Source: an uncultured Gammaproteobacteria bacterium
GTDB taxonomy: Bacteria; Pseudomonadota; Gammaproteobacteria; HyVt-429
Assembly: GCA_947259975.1 (NCBI GenBank)
Contig: CAMYOD010000018.1
Location: 1 to 64,000, forward strand
Direction of reading: 5' to 3'
DNA: 64,000 nt
Shown: piece by piece, positions 15,913 to 25,020 of the stretch
Layout: each line of letters opens with the position of its first letter
How positions within the stretch are numbered: position 1 is the first letter of the stretch
Notes under the pieces: generated by a model
Told to the model about the DNA's origin: nothing
Database searches by the model: none
What the model saw: only the letters and a program-made list of their open reading frames with translations
Made by a program: the position numbers and the translations under genes

Positions 15913-17631
15913 TCAGAACAGGGGCTTCTGTTGCGGGCGTGGCGTCGGACGGGGCGCGTTACGGTGCGCCAAGATGTACTCGACCAGGAGCCATATTGCA
16001 ATACCGAGCAGGCTGCCGGCCCCGACCGCCACGAGCCACGCGGACTGTGTCCACCCGGACCGGAGTTGGCTGAAGAGCGCCCAGATCACCACCCCGCCCA
16101 TGATCGCGGCCGGCGTGAGCACGGCCAGGATGGGTCGCCCGCGGCGCAGCAGGTATAGGGCCGCGACGGCGAACATCGCGGCGGCCAGGATCTGGTTGGC
16201 GCTGCCGAACAGGGGCCACAGCGCAAGCCCGCCGCGGCCATGGCCGTCGAGCAAGAGGATTGTCGCCGGCAAGCCGACCGCGAGCCAGCGCAATGCGCGT
16301 GGACTTTGCAGCGCCGGCAGTGCGCTGATCCGTCCGATCTCGCCGAGCATCATTTTCAGGATGCGCAGACCCGTTTCAATCGTCGCGAGACCCAGGCTGA
16401 CAAACAGCAGTGCACCCAGGTCAGCGGACCGGGACGGCGTGAGTCCGATCTGCCCGAGTAGGCGCGCGAAGCCGTTGATGAGGTTGTCGAGCATATGATC
16501 GAGACCCATGACGGCCGTGAACGACGGGTAGACGGACTGCCATGCCAACCCGTCCGCATAGCCGCTGCCGCAGACGACCAGGACCGCAATACCGAGCAGG
16601 CCGTTCAAGAGGGCGGCCCCGTAGCCGACCGGACGCAGTGCGGCCTCGCTTGCTAGCTGGCGTACCGTCGTGCCGGTAGCTACCAGGGCATGAAAACCGC
16701 CCAGCGCGGCCCCGGTGGCGATGATGAAAATCCACGGTATGGTTCGCGGCGCTGCGGCGTCGGGGTTGAAGGTCGGTGCACTCATGGGCGGGTGCCCGAT
16801 CGCGATCGCGGTCAGCATTAATAAAAGTATCAGCAGGGCCACGATGCTGCCGAGGAAGCCGCGCGGTTGCGTCAACCGCGCGAGTGGCGCGCGCAGCGCA
16901 AAAAATCCATACACCAGCACCAATACGACCCATAGTGTTGTCGCATCTACCGTCAAGCCGGCGCGGCCTGCCGCGCGTAACGCCAGCACGCCGTCAAATT
17001 GCAACGGAACTATGTGCGCCACGGGCAACACGATCACGCAGAAAACCAGGCCGGCGGCGAGACTCAGCCAGACTCCCGATACCGCACCCCCGCGCAGGTA
17101 GCGTCCCAGCATCAGTGCCACGGGTATCTGCAAAATCACTGCCAGCACGACGTCAGGGTGACGCGCGAGCAATCGTGCGACCACGAGGACGATAAACGCG
17201 ATCAAAGTGATCAGCACGAACGCGCTTAGTACTCGGATCAGAATACCGGCACGCCCACCCATAAGCGCTGCCGTGATCGTGCCGGGCGAGTCGCCGCCGT
17301 GACGTATCGCCAGCCAGAGGCTCGCCATGCCGTAGGTGCCGGCGGCCACGACCGCGCCGGTCACGATCCAGAGAAAGGCCGGAATCCAGCCCCAGATCAG
17401 CGCGACAATGACCCCCGGCAGGGTACCGGCGCCGGCGATGGCAGCGAAGTGCTGTCCGAAGACGATGATGCCGTGCGCGGGCGCGGCATCCGGGTCAGCG
17501 GTCATGCCTTGCGCGGGCGTGGCGCGACCGGGTTCCGTGTCGAAGGCGGTGAGACCGAGGAACTTGGCGTAGAAACGATAGCCCAAGGCAAATATAAGGC
17601 CGCTAATCAGGATCAGGTAGATAGAATTCAT
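15913..17631 (-). CDS. CstA-family carbon starvation / pyruvate-peptide transporter
   Basis: 572 residues with about 14 hydrophobic segments. The N-terminus reads YRFYAKFLG, then PAHGIIVFGQHFAAIAGAGTLPGVIVA, the hallmark of CstA proteins; DGHG and FGSANQ follow in the C-terminal third. E. coli CstA has about 700 residues, so this is a shorter member. Family members import pyruvate or peptides when carbon is limiting. Location is the inner membrane. It is upstream of hemA on the same strand and divergent from the TPR lipoprotein gene, with 197 bases between the two starts. Confidence 0.87.
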   Translation of the reverse strand: MNSIYLILISGLIFALGYRFYAKFLGLTAFDTEPGRATPAQGMTADPDAAPAHGIIVFGQHFAAIAGAGTLPGVIVALIWGWIPAFLWIVTGAVVAAGTYGMASLWLAIRHGGDSPGTITAALMGGRAGILIRVLSAFVLITLIAFIVLVVARLLARHPDVVLAVILQIPVALMLGRYLRGGAVSGVWLSLAAGLVFCVIVLPVAHIVPLQFDGVLALRAAGRAGLTVDATTLWVVLVLVYGFFALRAPLARLTQPRGFLGSIVALLILLLMLTAIAIGHPPMSAPTFNPDAAAPRTIPWIFIIATGAALGGFHALVATGTTVRQLASEAALRPVGYGAALLNGLLGIAVLVVCGSGYADGLAWQSVYPSFTAVMGLDHMLDNLINGFARLLGQIGLTPSRSADLGALLFVSLGLATIETGLRILKMMLGEIGRISALPALQSPRALRWLAVGLPATILLLDGHGRGGLALWPLFGSANQILAAAMFAVAALYLLRRGRPILAVLTPAAIMGGVVIWALFSQLRSGWTQSAWLVAVGAGSLLGIAIWLLVEYILAHRNAPRPTPRPQQKPLF

Positions 17632-17828
17632 GTGGCGTCTTGGTCTCCGAATGCACTCTCCGTTTACGGGTATTATTATGTTGTTCGCGTCCGATTCGGC
17701 GCTCTGGGTTATACGAGACTGTAGGAAAATTGCTATCCTAGGGCTAGTTAAGATTTACAAACCGCTCGCGGCGTGGGTCGATGCCTTCGTTGAGCCACAG
17801 TCCTGGCGAGCCTAGCATACGGAATCCG

Positions 17829-19598
17829 ATGGGTTTACTGCCCAAGTTCACGAATTGTCGCCGGCTCTGCCAGGGCTGCATTGCAGCACTGCCGATGCTG
17901 TTCGCCCTGAGCGGCTGCGAATCCCTGCCGGGCGCGGCCACTGGCCCGGCGGCGGTCGAGCCCGCCCTGGTACAGGCCAAGGCGACCCCGGCGCAGCCCG
18001 CGCCCCCGGCGGTGGAACTGACGCCGGATCTGCTGTACGACATTCTCCTGGGTGAAGTCGCACGTCAGCGCGGCCGCGCGGATGTGGCGGTGGAATCCTT
18101 GATGCGCGCGGCGGAGAAATCCCGCGATCCGCGCCTCATCGAGCGCGCCGCCAAAGTGGGTATTTATGCCAAGCGACCCGAACAGGCGATCAAGGCGGCG
18201 ACCCTCTGGGTGGAACTGGCGCCGGATCGCCCCGGGCCGCGCCAGGTACTGGGCGCGCTGCTCGTCGATCAGGGCGAACTCGAGCCGGCGCGGGGACACT
18301 TCGAATACGCCCTCGGCCTGTACGGTGACGCCCTGGTAGCTGGTTACCGCAGCCACTCGGAGATACTGGCGCGGGTCAAGAACCGTCTCGATGCCTTGCA
18401 GCTGATGAAGGATCTGGTTGCACTGCACCCGGAGTTGCCGGAGGCCCACTTGTACTACGCCGGGCTCGCGCGGCAGGCCAAACAGACCCAGGTCGCGCGC
18501 GCCGCCGCCGATCGGGCGCTGCGCCTGCGGCCAGGCTGGGACGACGCCGCGGTGTTTATCATGCGGTTGCTGATCGGCGCCAAGGAACATCTTCAGGTCG
18601 AGGAATTTGCCAAGACCTATCTCGATGCCTACCCGATGTCGAAGGAGATGCGCGTCACCTACGCGCGCTACCTGCTCGATCAGGGTGAAGGTGAAGAGGC
18701 GCGCACACACTTCAAGCAGGTGGTCGATCGCTGGCCGGACGACCCAAACGCGAACTTTGCGGTTGGCTTGCTGGCGCTGCAGGGCAAGGACCTGCGCGAG
18801 GCCGAGCGATATCTCAAACGTAATCTCGAACTTAAACCGGATAACGATCAGGCGCGCCTCTATCTCGGGCAGATTGAATTTGAGCGCAAGCGGTTCCAGC
18901 GCGCCGCCGAGTGGTTTCATCAGATAGGACCCGGTGAACATTATTTCGAGTCGCGGCTGCGGCTGGCGAACGCCATCGCCAAGAAGGGTGAGGTCGATGA
19001 GGCGATCAAATTTCTCGCCGAGCTGGATCCGGAATCGGAAAAGCAGCGCGTACGGGTCTATATCGCCGAAGAACAGATTCTGCGCGAGGCCAAGCAACTG
19101 GAGCGGGCCATGGCGATCATGAACCAGGCCCTGGATGAGTTTCCCGACGATACCGATTTGCTGTACACGCGCGGCTTGTTGGCCGCGCAGATGAAGTTGT
19201 TGTCGCTGCATGAAGAGGACATCCGCCGGCTGCTCAGCAAGGAACCAAAGAACGCACATGCATTGAACGCGCTGGGTTATACCCTGGCGGATCAAACCGA
19301 GCGCTATGACGAAGCCTTGGAGTTCGTGCAAAAGGCATTGGAACTACGGCCCGACGACCCATTCATTCTCGACAGCATGGGTTGGGTGCAATATCGCATC
19401 GGCAATCATGACGCCGCCATCGACTATCTGCGCCAGGCCTTTGCCGCGCGCGAAGACGCCGAGATCGGAGCCCATTTGGGAGAGGTGCTCTGGGTATCCG
19501 GCGAACAATCCCAGGCGCGTTCCGTCTGGCGGCGCGCCCTGCGCCTGAACCCGGATAACGACATCCTGCGGAATACGGTCGAGCGATTCTCCAAGTGA
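17829..19598 (+). CDS. TPR-repeat lipoprotein (PA4667 type)
   Basis: 589 residues from ATG 17829 (GGAA upstream); an ATG at 17781 has no ribosome binding site. A signal sequence ends in the lipobox LSGC (residues 31-34), so the protein should be lipid-anchored. From about residue 80 on it is TPR-type helical repeats, for example LLYDILLGEVARQRG and DEALEFVQKALELRPDDPFILDSMGW, ten or more in all. Its stop overlaps the lolB start (GTGA). A long TPR protein before lolB is a known gammaproteobacterial arrangement and suggests a role in outer-membrane lipoprotein handling, but the function is not established. Confidence 0.85.
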   Translation: MGLLPKFTNCRRLCQGCIAALPMLFALSGCESLPGAATGPAAVEPALVQAKATPAQPAPPAVELTPDLLYDILLGEVARQRGRADVAVESLMRAAEKSRDPRLIERAAKVGIYAKRPEQAIKAATLWVELAPDRPGPRQVLGALLVDQGELEPARGHFEYALGLYGDALVAGYRSHSEILARVKNRLDALQLMKDLVALHPELPEAHLYYAGLARQAKQTQVARAAADRALRLRPGWDDAAVFIMRLLIGAKEHLQVEEFAKTYLDAYPMSKEMRVTYARYLLDQGEGEEARTHFKQVVDRWPDDPNANFAVGLLALQGKDLREAERYLKRNLELKPDNDQARLYLGQIEFERKRFQRAAEWFHQIGPGEHYFESRLRLANAIAKKGEVDEAIKFLAELDPESEKQRVRVYIAEEQILREAKQLERAMAIMNQALDEFPDDTDLLYTRGLLAAQMKLLSLHEEDIRRLLSKEPKNAHALNALGYTLADQTERYDEALEFVQKALELRPDDPFILDSMGWVQYRIGNHDAAIDYLRQAFAAREDAEIGAHLGEVLWVSGEQSQARSVWRRALRLNPDNDILRNTVERFSK

Positions 19599-20203
19599 GA
19601 TTCTGGCTTGCGGCGCTGATCGCCCTGTTGGTTGCCGGATGTGCCGCGGTCCCGACGCGACCGGTGGTGGACTCCGCGGCAGTATGGGCGTCACGCCGCG
19701 CCGATCTGATCACGCTCAATGCCTGGGATATCAAGGGCCGTGTCGGCGTGCGCAGCGGCCCGAAGAGCGGTCAGGCGACGGTGATCTGGGAGCGGCGCGA
19801 CGACGCCCACAGCATCAAATTGTTCGGGCCGTTGGGCGGCGGGCTCGTGCAGCTCACCCAGGACGCCTCCGGCGCACAGCTGCGTGACTCCAAGAATAAG
19901 GTCTATACGGCGGCAAGCGCGCAAGATGTCCTCCTGGACAGCACCGGTTGGACTATTCCTTTCGACGATCTGAAGTACTGGCTTGCGGGCGTGCCCGCGC
20001 CGGGGAGCGCGGATGAACTCCGTATCGATGATTTCGGCCGGCTCGAATTCCTGCGCCAATCGGGCTGGGAGATTCGTTTTATCGAATACGAACAACAAGC
20101 GCGACATGAACTTCCACGCAAGGTGTTCCTGCAGCGCATGCCCCTGTCGTCCAGGGACGTGGAGGTGCGGGTGGTGATCAAGCGATGGGGATTCGAGCTC
20201 TGA
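19595..20203 (+). CDS. lolB: Outer-membrane lipoprotein receptor LolB
   Basis: 202 residues from a GTG that overlaps the stop of the TPR gene. The signal sequence ends with the lipobox VAGC (Cys16), so the protein is itself lipid-anchored in the outer membrane, where it takes lipoproteins from LolA. WDIKGRVGVR, QATVIWERRDDAHSIKLFGPLGGG and the C-terminal EVRVVIKRW match LolB; the loop with exposed hydrophobic Leu is in the GPLGGGLVQL area. The length agrees with the family. The 3' end overlaps ispE by 19 bases. Confidence 0.92.
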   Translation: MRFWLAALIALLVAGCAAVPTRPVVDSAAVWASRRADLITLNAWDIKGRVGVRSGPKSGQATVIWERRDDAHSIKLFGPLGGGLVQLTQDASGAQLRDSKNKVYTAASAQDVLLDSTGWTIPFDDLKYWLAGVPAPGSADELRIDDFGRLEFLRQSGWEIRFIEYEQQARHELPRKVFLQRMPLSSRDVEVRVVIKRWGFEL

Positions 20204-21042
20204 CACAGACTTGGCCGGCACCCGCCAAGCTCAATCTGTTCCTGCACGTCCTCGGCCGTCGCCCTGACGGTTATCATGAGCTGCAGACGGTATTTCAGTT
20301 TCTCGATCGTGCCGACGAGCTTCGTTTCCGCGTCACCGCGGACCCCCGGATACGGCGCCTCTCCCGGCATCCACATATTCCGCCGCACCAGGACCTGGCA
20401 GTCCGCGCCGCGCAGGCCCTGCAAGCCGCGGCCGGCATCCGTCACGGCGTCGACATCGAGCTGATCAAGCACATCCCCCTCGGTGGCGGGCTCGGCGGCG
20501 GCAGTTCCGACGCCGCGACCACGCTGGTGGCGCTGAATCTGCTGTGGGACGCGGGCCTGGACGAGACGGTACTGCTGCGGCTCGGGCTCGAACTGGGCGC
20601 CGATGTGCCGGTATTCATCAAGGGTGTGGCGGCCTGGGCCGAGGGTATTGGTGAACTCTTGTGCCCCGTCGATCTGCCCGAGCCCTGGTATGTGGTGTTG
20701 GCGCCGCCCGTGCACGTGGCCACCGCGGAAATCTTCGCCGATCCTCAATTGACACGCCATTCCCGGCCCATCACAATACGCGACTTTCGCGCGGGGCGGG
20801 TCCGAAACGACCTCGAAGCAGTGGTCCGGCAGCGCTACCCTGAGGTCGACGCGACGATGAATTGGTTGTCCGAATTCGGTCACGCCGGCTTAACCGGCTC
20901 AGGAGCCTGTGTATTTGTCGCCGTGTCCGGGCGTGAGGAAGGCGAGCGTATCCTGGCGCGACGGCCCGAGGGTTCATCCGGTTTCGTGGCGCGCGGCCTG
21001 AACCGGTCCCCCTTGCTGGATTTCGCGGAGCGCGTGGGATAG
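20185..21042 (+). CDS. ispE: 4-diphosphocytidyl-2-C-methyl-D-erythritol kinase
   Basis: 285 residues. A GHMP kinase that phosphorylates CDP-methylerythritol in the MEP isoprenoid pathway. PAPAKLNLFLHVLGRRPDGYHEL at 11-33 carries the catalytic Lys15 region, and IPLGGGLGGGSSDAAT at 97-112 is the phosphate-binding loop; the C-terminal LTGSGACVF is the third GHMP motif. The start lies within the end of lolB, so translation is probably coupled. lolB-ispE-tRNA-Gln-prs is the usual gammaproteobacterial order. Confidence 0.96.
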   Translation: MGIRALTQTWPAPAKLNLFLHVLGRRPDGYHELQTVFQFLDRADELRFRVTADPRIRRLSRHPHIPPHQDLAVRAAQALQAAAGIRHGVDIELIKHIPLGGGLGGGSSDAATTLVALNLLWDAGLDETVLLRLGLELGADVPVFIKGVAAWAEGIGELLCPVDLPEPWYVVLAPPVHVATAEIFADPQLTRHSRPITIRDFRAGRVRNDLEAVVRQRYPEVDATMNWLSEFGHAGLTGSGACVFVAVSGREEGERILARRPEGSSGFVARGLNRSPLLDFAERVG

Positions 21043-21085
21043 TGGGCAATGCCCTGACCTGCGGCGCTGGACTCTTTTTGACCCT

Positions 21086-21160
21086 TGGGGTGTGGCCAAG
21101 TGGTAAGGCACCGGATTTTGATTCCGGCATTCCCAGGTTCGAATCCTGGCACCCCAGCCA
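21086..21160 (+). tRNA. tRNA-Gln (TTG)
   Basis: 75 bases including encoded CCA. The acceptor stem is TGGGGTG with CACCCCA, the anticodon stem CCGGA with TCCGG, and the loop TTTTGAT gives anticodon TTG. The T arm is CCCAGG-TTCGAAT-CCTGG. It lies 43 bases after ispE and 42 before prs. Confidence 0.97.
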
Positions 21161-21202
21161 GTTTTAGCAATGTATCCACGGGCTTATACGGGGGAACGCG
21201 GC

Positions 21203-22153
21203 GTGCCACATGACGATATGGTGGTGTTCACTGGGAACGCCAACCCGGAGTTGGCGAAAAATGTAGTTCGCCACCTCGACCTGCCATTGGGCAAAGCGGT
21301 TGTCGGCCGCTTCAGCGATGGCGAAGTGATGGTCGAGATCATGGAACACGTGCGCGGTAAGGACGTGTTCGTGCTCCAGCCGACATGTGCACCGAGCGCG
21401 GACAACCTTATGGAGTTGCTGGTGATGATCGACGCCGTCAAACGCTCGTCGGCACGCCGCATCACTGCGGTAATTCCATATTACGGTTACGCGCGCCAGG
21501 ATCGACGGCCGCGCACCGCGCGGGTCGCGATTACCGCCAAGCTGGTGGCGGACATGATCAGTGCGGCGGGCGCCAATCGCGTGCTCACCATGGACCTGCA
21601 TGCGGATCAGATCCAGGGGTTTTTTGATATCCCCACGGATAATATTTATGCCGCACCGGTATTGATCGGTCAGTTGTGGCGCAACAAGTACGACGACCTG
21701 TTGGTCGTCTCGCCGGATGTCGGCGGCGTCGTGCGGGCGCGCGCGATGGCAAAGCATCTCGATGCGGATCTGGCGATCATCGACAAGCGGCGGCCGCGGC
21801 CGAACGAGGCCAAGGTGATGAACATCATCGGCGAGGTGGCGGGCCGCACCTGTGTGCTCATGGATGACTTGGTCGATACCGCGAACACGCTATGTGAGGC
21901 CGCCGGCGCGCTGAAGGATGCCGGTGCGATTCGGGTGGTTGCCTACGCGACACACCCGGTGCTGTCGGGGCCGGCGGTGGAGCGTATCGACGCTTCGCAA
22001 CTGGATCAGTTGGTAGTCACCGATACCATTCCGCTGAGCGACGCGGCGCGGGCGTCGGATCGAATCACCCAGCTGAGCATCGCCGAATTGCTGGCGGAGT
22101 CGATGCGCCGGATCGCGGAAGAGGATTCGATTAGTAAATTGTTTTTGGACTGA
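21203..22153 (+). CDS. prs: Ribose-phosphate pyrophosphokinase
   Basis: 316 residues from GTG 21203, preceded by GGGGGA at a good distance; this gives the family length of about 315. An ATG at 21218 and one at 21170 are alternatives. It makes PRPP from ribose-5-phosphate and ATP, feeding the purine, pyrimidine and histidine genes (the his cluster lies at 50180-57192). [30 protein letters not shown] (ATP loop), [12 protein letters not shown] (metal and ribose site) and [13 protein letters not shown] (PRPP-binding loop) are all present. Confidence 0.95.
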   Translation: MPHDDMVVFTGNANPELAKNVVRHLDLPLGKAVVGRFSDGEVMVEIMEHVRGKDVFVLQPTCAPSADNLMELLVMIDAVKRSSARRITAVIPYYGYARQDRRPRTARVAITAKLVADMISAAGANRVLTMDLHADQIQGFFDIPTDNIYAAPVLIGQLWRNKYDDLLVVSPDVGGVVRARAMAKHLDADLAIIDKRRPRPNEAKVMNIIGEVAGRTCVLMDDLVDTANTLCEAAGALKDAGAIRVVAYATHPVLSGPAVERIDASQLDQLVVTDTIPLSDAARASDRITQLSIAELLAESMRRIAEEDSISKLFLD

Positions 22154-22225
22154 GCTGTGAATGATCGTATTGTCGGCACCTAACAAGGTCGGGCATAACG
22201 AAAATTCACAGCTCGAATTGTTAGG
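22152..22225 (+). promoter_or_regulatory. Interlocked inverted repeats upstream of rplY
   Basis: Two perfect inverted repeats are threaded through each other. GAGCTGTGAAT (22152-22162) pairs with ATTCACAGCTC (22204-22214), and CCTAACAA (22179-22186) pairs with TTGTTAGG (22218-22225). In RNA this order can form either a pseudoknot or two exclusive stems. The first arm starts inside the prs stop codon, so the element would lie in a prs-rplY transcript or in an rplY leader. There is no T-run, so it is not a simple terminator. Confidence 0.5.
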
Positions 22226-22289
22226 GAAGCCTTCAATCAATCTCTAACCTGTCCCTGGTCGCGGGGGTGGGCGATTTAGGAGCGTTAAA

Positions 22290-22970
22290 ATGAGTGCCAA
22301 GTTTGAACTGAATGCAGAGCCACGCGAGATGCAAGGTACGGGTGCGAGCCGCCGCCTGCGTCACGCCGGCAAGGTGCCTGCGGTGATGTATGGTGCGGGT
22401 AAGGAGGCGGTTAATCTCGCCTTCGAGCAACACCAGATCATGCATAATCTCGAAAATGAGACCTTCCATACCTCGATCCTGACGATCAACACGCAGGATG
22501 GCGCGGAACAGGCGATTCTACGCGATGTCCAGATGCATCCGTTTCGCGCGCTCGTCCTGCATATGGATCTTCAGCGCGTGAGCGCGACTGAAAAGATACA
22601 TATTAAAGTGCCGTTGCACTTCATCGGCGAAGACGTGGCGCCGGGGGTCAAGCTCCAGGGCGGTATCGTCAGCCATCTGGTCAACGAGGTGGATGTGACC
22701 TGTCTGCCAAGCCAGTTGCCCGAGTATCTGGAAGTCGATCTCTCGCATCTCAACCTGCACGAGTCCGTCCACATCAGCGATATCGCCTTACCTGAGGGTG
22801 TCGAGATCACGATGCTGGCCCACGGCGCAGACGATCTCGCGGTGGCGTCGATCACGGCGGTGCGCGTGGTGGTCGAGGAAGAAGAGGCAGGGGAAGAAGC
22901 TGTTACCGAGGAAGGTGCCGCGGAGGAAGCTGCCGAGGCGCCCGGCGAGGGCGAGCCCTCTTCGGAATAA
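22290..22970 (+). CDS. rplY: 50S ribosomal protein L25, long CTC form
   Basis: 226 residues. The N-terminal L25 domain (FELNAEPREMQGTGASRRLRHAGKVPAVMYG) binds 5S rRNA, and the extra C-terminal CTC domain (KVPLHFIGEDVAPGVKLQGG to about residue 190) makes it the long form, unlike the 94-residue E. coli protein. The last 25 residues are almost only Glu, Ala and Gly. The ATG has an AGGAGCG site. It sits between prs and pth, the common order. The upstream interlocked repeats may regulate it. Confidence 0.96.
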   Translation: MSAKFELNAEPREMQGTGASRRLRHAGKVPAVMYGAGKEAVNLAFEQHQIMHNLENETFHTSILTINTQDGAEQAILRDVQMHPFRALVLHMDLQRVSATEKIHIKVPLHFIGEDVAPGVKLQGGIVSHLVNEVDVTCLPSQLPEYLEVDLSHLNLHESVHISDIALPEGVEITMLAHGADDLAVASITAVRVVVEEEEAGEEAVTEEGAAEEAAEAPGEGEPSSE

Positions 22971-22994
22971 CGGCGGGCGGCGCGCGGCTGTCCG

Positions 22995-23579
22995 GTGGCG
23001 GAATCGATTACGCTCATCGTGGGCCTGGGTAATCCGGGCCGCGAGTACGTGACTACGCGGCACAACGCCGGGGCCAACTTCGCCGCCGCAGTGGCCGAGC
23101 GTATCGGCGCCGACTTCCGCAGCGCGCGCAAGTTTCACGCGCAGTTGGCGGAGACGCGGCTGGCCGGCCAACGCCTGTGGCTGATGATCCCGGATACCTA
23201 TATGAACTGCAGCGGTGATGCCGTTGCCGCCTTCGCGCGCTTCCACAAGATTCCGTTTGCCCAGATCCTCGTTGTGCACGACGAACTCGATCTGCCGCCG
23301 GGCACGGTGCGGGTCAAGCGCGGCGGCGGTGCAGGCGGACACAACGGGCTGACGGATGTCATCGCCAAACTCGGTTCGCGTGATTTCAACCGGCTGCGCA
23401 TCGGTATCGGCCACCCCGGTACCAGCCGTCAGGTTACTGGCTATGTCTTGCGCAGCGCACCGCAGGATGAACAGGCGCTTATCGATGCCGCTATCGACGA
23501 TGCCTGTGATCAGTTGGAGAGTATCGTCGCCGGTGACTTCGAGAAGGCCATGAATGCGTTACATGCTCGACGTCATTAA
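22995..23579 (+). CDS. pth: Peptidyl-tRNA hydrolase
   Basis: 194 residues from GTG 22995. It frees tRNA from peptidyl-tRNA released by stalled ribosomes. [19 protein letters not shown] carries Asn13 and the catalytic His23; the remaining core motifs [19 protein letters not shown] and [11 protein letters not shown] are intact. It is 24 bases after rplY and 32 before ychF, as in many gammaproteobacteria. Confidence 0.96.
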   Translation: MAESITLIVGLGNPGREYVTTRHNAGANFAAAVAERIGADFRSARKFHAQLAETRLAGQRLWLMIPDTYMNCSGDAVAAFARFHKIPFAQILVVHDELDLPPGTVRVKRGGGAGGHNGLTDVIAKLGSRDFNRLRIGIGHPGTSRQVTGYVLRSAPQDEQALIDAAIDDACDQLESIVAGDFEKAMNALHARRH

Positions 23580-23611
23580 TACCACGGCAGCTCCAGAGCG
23601 AAGCAGACACC

Positions 23612-24703
23612 ATGGGTTTTAAATGTGGCATCGTCGGCCTGCCAAATGTGGGCAAGTCGACCCTTTTTAATGCACTGACACGCAGCGGTGTGCAAGCGGA
23701 AAACTATCCGTTCTGCACCATTGATCCCAATGTGGGCATCGTCGAGGTGCCCGACCCGCGGTTGCAGCAACTTGCGGAGATCGTCGCGCCGGAGAAGGTG
23801 ATACCGACCACAATCGAATTTGTGGACATTGCCGGCCTGGTCGCGGGCGCGTCCAAGGGCGAGGGTCTTGGCAATAAGTTTCTCGCCCACATCCGCGAGG
23901 TCGATGCCATCGCCCATGTAGTGCGGTGCTTCGAAGACGAAAACGTCACCCACGTGGACGGCCGGATCGACCCGGCCAACGATATCGATGTGATTCACAC
24001 GGAACTCGCGCTGGCAGACCTCGATACAGTCACGCGGGCGCAGGAGCGGGCCGAGAAGGCCAGCAAGAGTGGTGACAAGGATCAGCGGGCTCTGGCCGAC
24101 CTGCTTCAACAGGTGCAGGCGCATCTCGATGCCGGTAAACCGGTGCGCGCCATGGCGTTGGACGGCGACGAGTCGGCGCGCTTGAAGCCCCTGTGTCTGC
24201 TCACGGCAAAGCCGACCATGTATATCGCAAATGTGGATGAGGGCGGTTTCACAGACAATCCGAAGCTGGATCGGGTGGGCGAATTGGCCGCCGCGGAGGG
24301 CGCCGAGGTGGTGGCGGTGTGCGCCAAGATCGAGGCCGAGCTGCTGGAGATGGACGAGGCCGATCGGACCGAATACCTGGCCGATATGGGTCTCGACGAA
24401 CCGGGCCTGAACCGGGTCATCCGTGCCGGCTACCGGCTGCTGAATTTACAGACCTTCTTCACCGCCGGCCCCAAGGAGGTGCGGGCCTGGACCGTGACCG
24501 TGGGGGCGTACGCCCCCCAGGCCGCCGGGGTGATACACACCGATTTCGAACGGGGATTCATCCGCGCCGAGGTCACGGCCTTCGCCGACTACCTGGCCCA
24601 TGGCGGTGAGCAGGGCGCCAAGGAGGCTGGACGGCTGCGCCTCGAGGGCAAGGACTATGTGGTGCATGACGGGGATGTCATGCATTTTCGGTTTAACGTT
24701 TGA
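23612..24703 (+). CDS. ychF: Redox-regulated ATPase YchF (OLA1 family)
   Basis: 363 residues, the family length. A P-loop protein of the Obg class that prefers ATP, binds ribosomes and is linked to oxidative stress. The Walker A sequence [14 protein letters not shown] begins at residue 8; the strand VDIAGLV is switch II; NVDEGG (about 209) stands where NKxD would be in true GTPases, in line with ATP use. The C-terminal TGS domain ends [13 protein letters not shown] large inverted repeat begins four bases after the stop. Confidence 0.95.
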   Translation: MGFKCGIVGLPNVGKSTLFNALTRSGVQAENYPFCTIDPNVGIVEVPDPRLQQLAEIVAPEKVIPTTIEFVDIAGLVAGASKGEGLGNKFLAHIREVDAIAHVVRCFEDENVTHVDGRIDPANDIDVIHTELALADLDTVTRAQERAEKASKSGDKDQRALADLLQQVQAHLDAGKPVRAMALDGDESARLKPLCLLTAKPTMYIANVDEGGFTDNPKLDRVGELAAAEGAEVVAVCAKIEAELLEMDEADRTEYLADMGLDEPGLNRVIRAGYRLLNLQTFFTAGPKEVRAWTVTVGAYAPQAAGVIHTDFERGFIRAEVTAFADYLAHGGEQGAKEAGRLRLEGKDYVVHDGDVMHFRFNV

Positions 24704-24707
24704 ATCC

Positions 24708-24808
24708 AGATACAAGTTGCAAGATACAAGATACAAGCGCTAAGTCGTGGCGCGGCATCCGGGCGGCCCAATTCCCCACTTGTATCTTGTATCTTGAATC
24801 TTGTATCT
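24708..24808. repeat. Long inverted repeat built from iterated AGATACA heptamers
   Basis: The left arm (24708-24737) and right arm (24779-24808) are 30 bases each and complementary at 28 positions; they differ only at the 3 bases after AGATACAAG. Each arm has three copies of AGATACA, two of them in direct tandem. The loop is 41 GC-rich bases. It lies between the ychF stop and tRNA-Met. A stem of this size would end or stabilise ychF transcripts, but the internal heptamer repetition suggests a small dispersed repeat rather than a normal terminator. Confidence 0.75.
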
Positions 24809-24821
24809 TCCCTATCCCCGT

Positions 24822-24898
24822 GGCTATGTAGCTCAGCTGGTTAGAGCACGGCACTCATAATGCCGGGGTCGGTGGTTCGAGTCCACCCATAGCCACCA
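24822..24898 (+). tRNA. tRNA-Met (CAT), elongator
   Basis: 77 bases with encoded CCA. The acceptor stem GGCTATG pairs with CATAGCC, the anticodon stem CGGCA with TGCCG, and the loop CTCATAA gives anticodon CAT. The base-paired first position and the GGCTA...TAGCC acceptor match elongator methionine tRNA, not the initiator, and differ from the usual GGCCCCT acceptor of the lysidine-modified isoleucine tRNA. Confidence 0.93.
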
Positions 24899-25020
24899 TT
24901 TCTCTTGCCCATTTTCCCAGCGATTTCATTGACTTCCGGTCCGCCCTGCGGCTGCCGGCGGTGGCGTCGCGGTGGAAATGGCGGTATGGTAGCCGGCCGT
25001 TTTCCGGGCTGATTTAACTG

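Noticed and set aside
17835-19331. A 498-codon minus-strand open frame
   Set aside because: It mirrors the TPR lipoprotein gene, which has a lipobox and coherent repeats; the antisense product has no family features.
22178-22226. ACCTAAC ... GTTAGGG upstream of rplY as a third attC site
   Set aside because: Core-to-core distance is only 49 bases, too short for a full attC with both inner boxes, the last base breaks GTTRRRY, and the flanking genes are core chromosome.
24822-24898. tRNA with CAT anticodon as lysidine-type tRNA-Ile
   Set aside because: Acceptor and D-arm sequences match elongator methionine tRNA.
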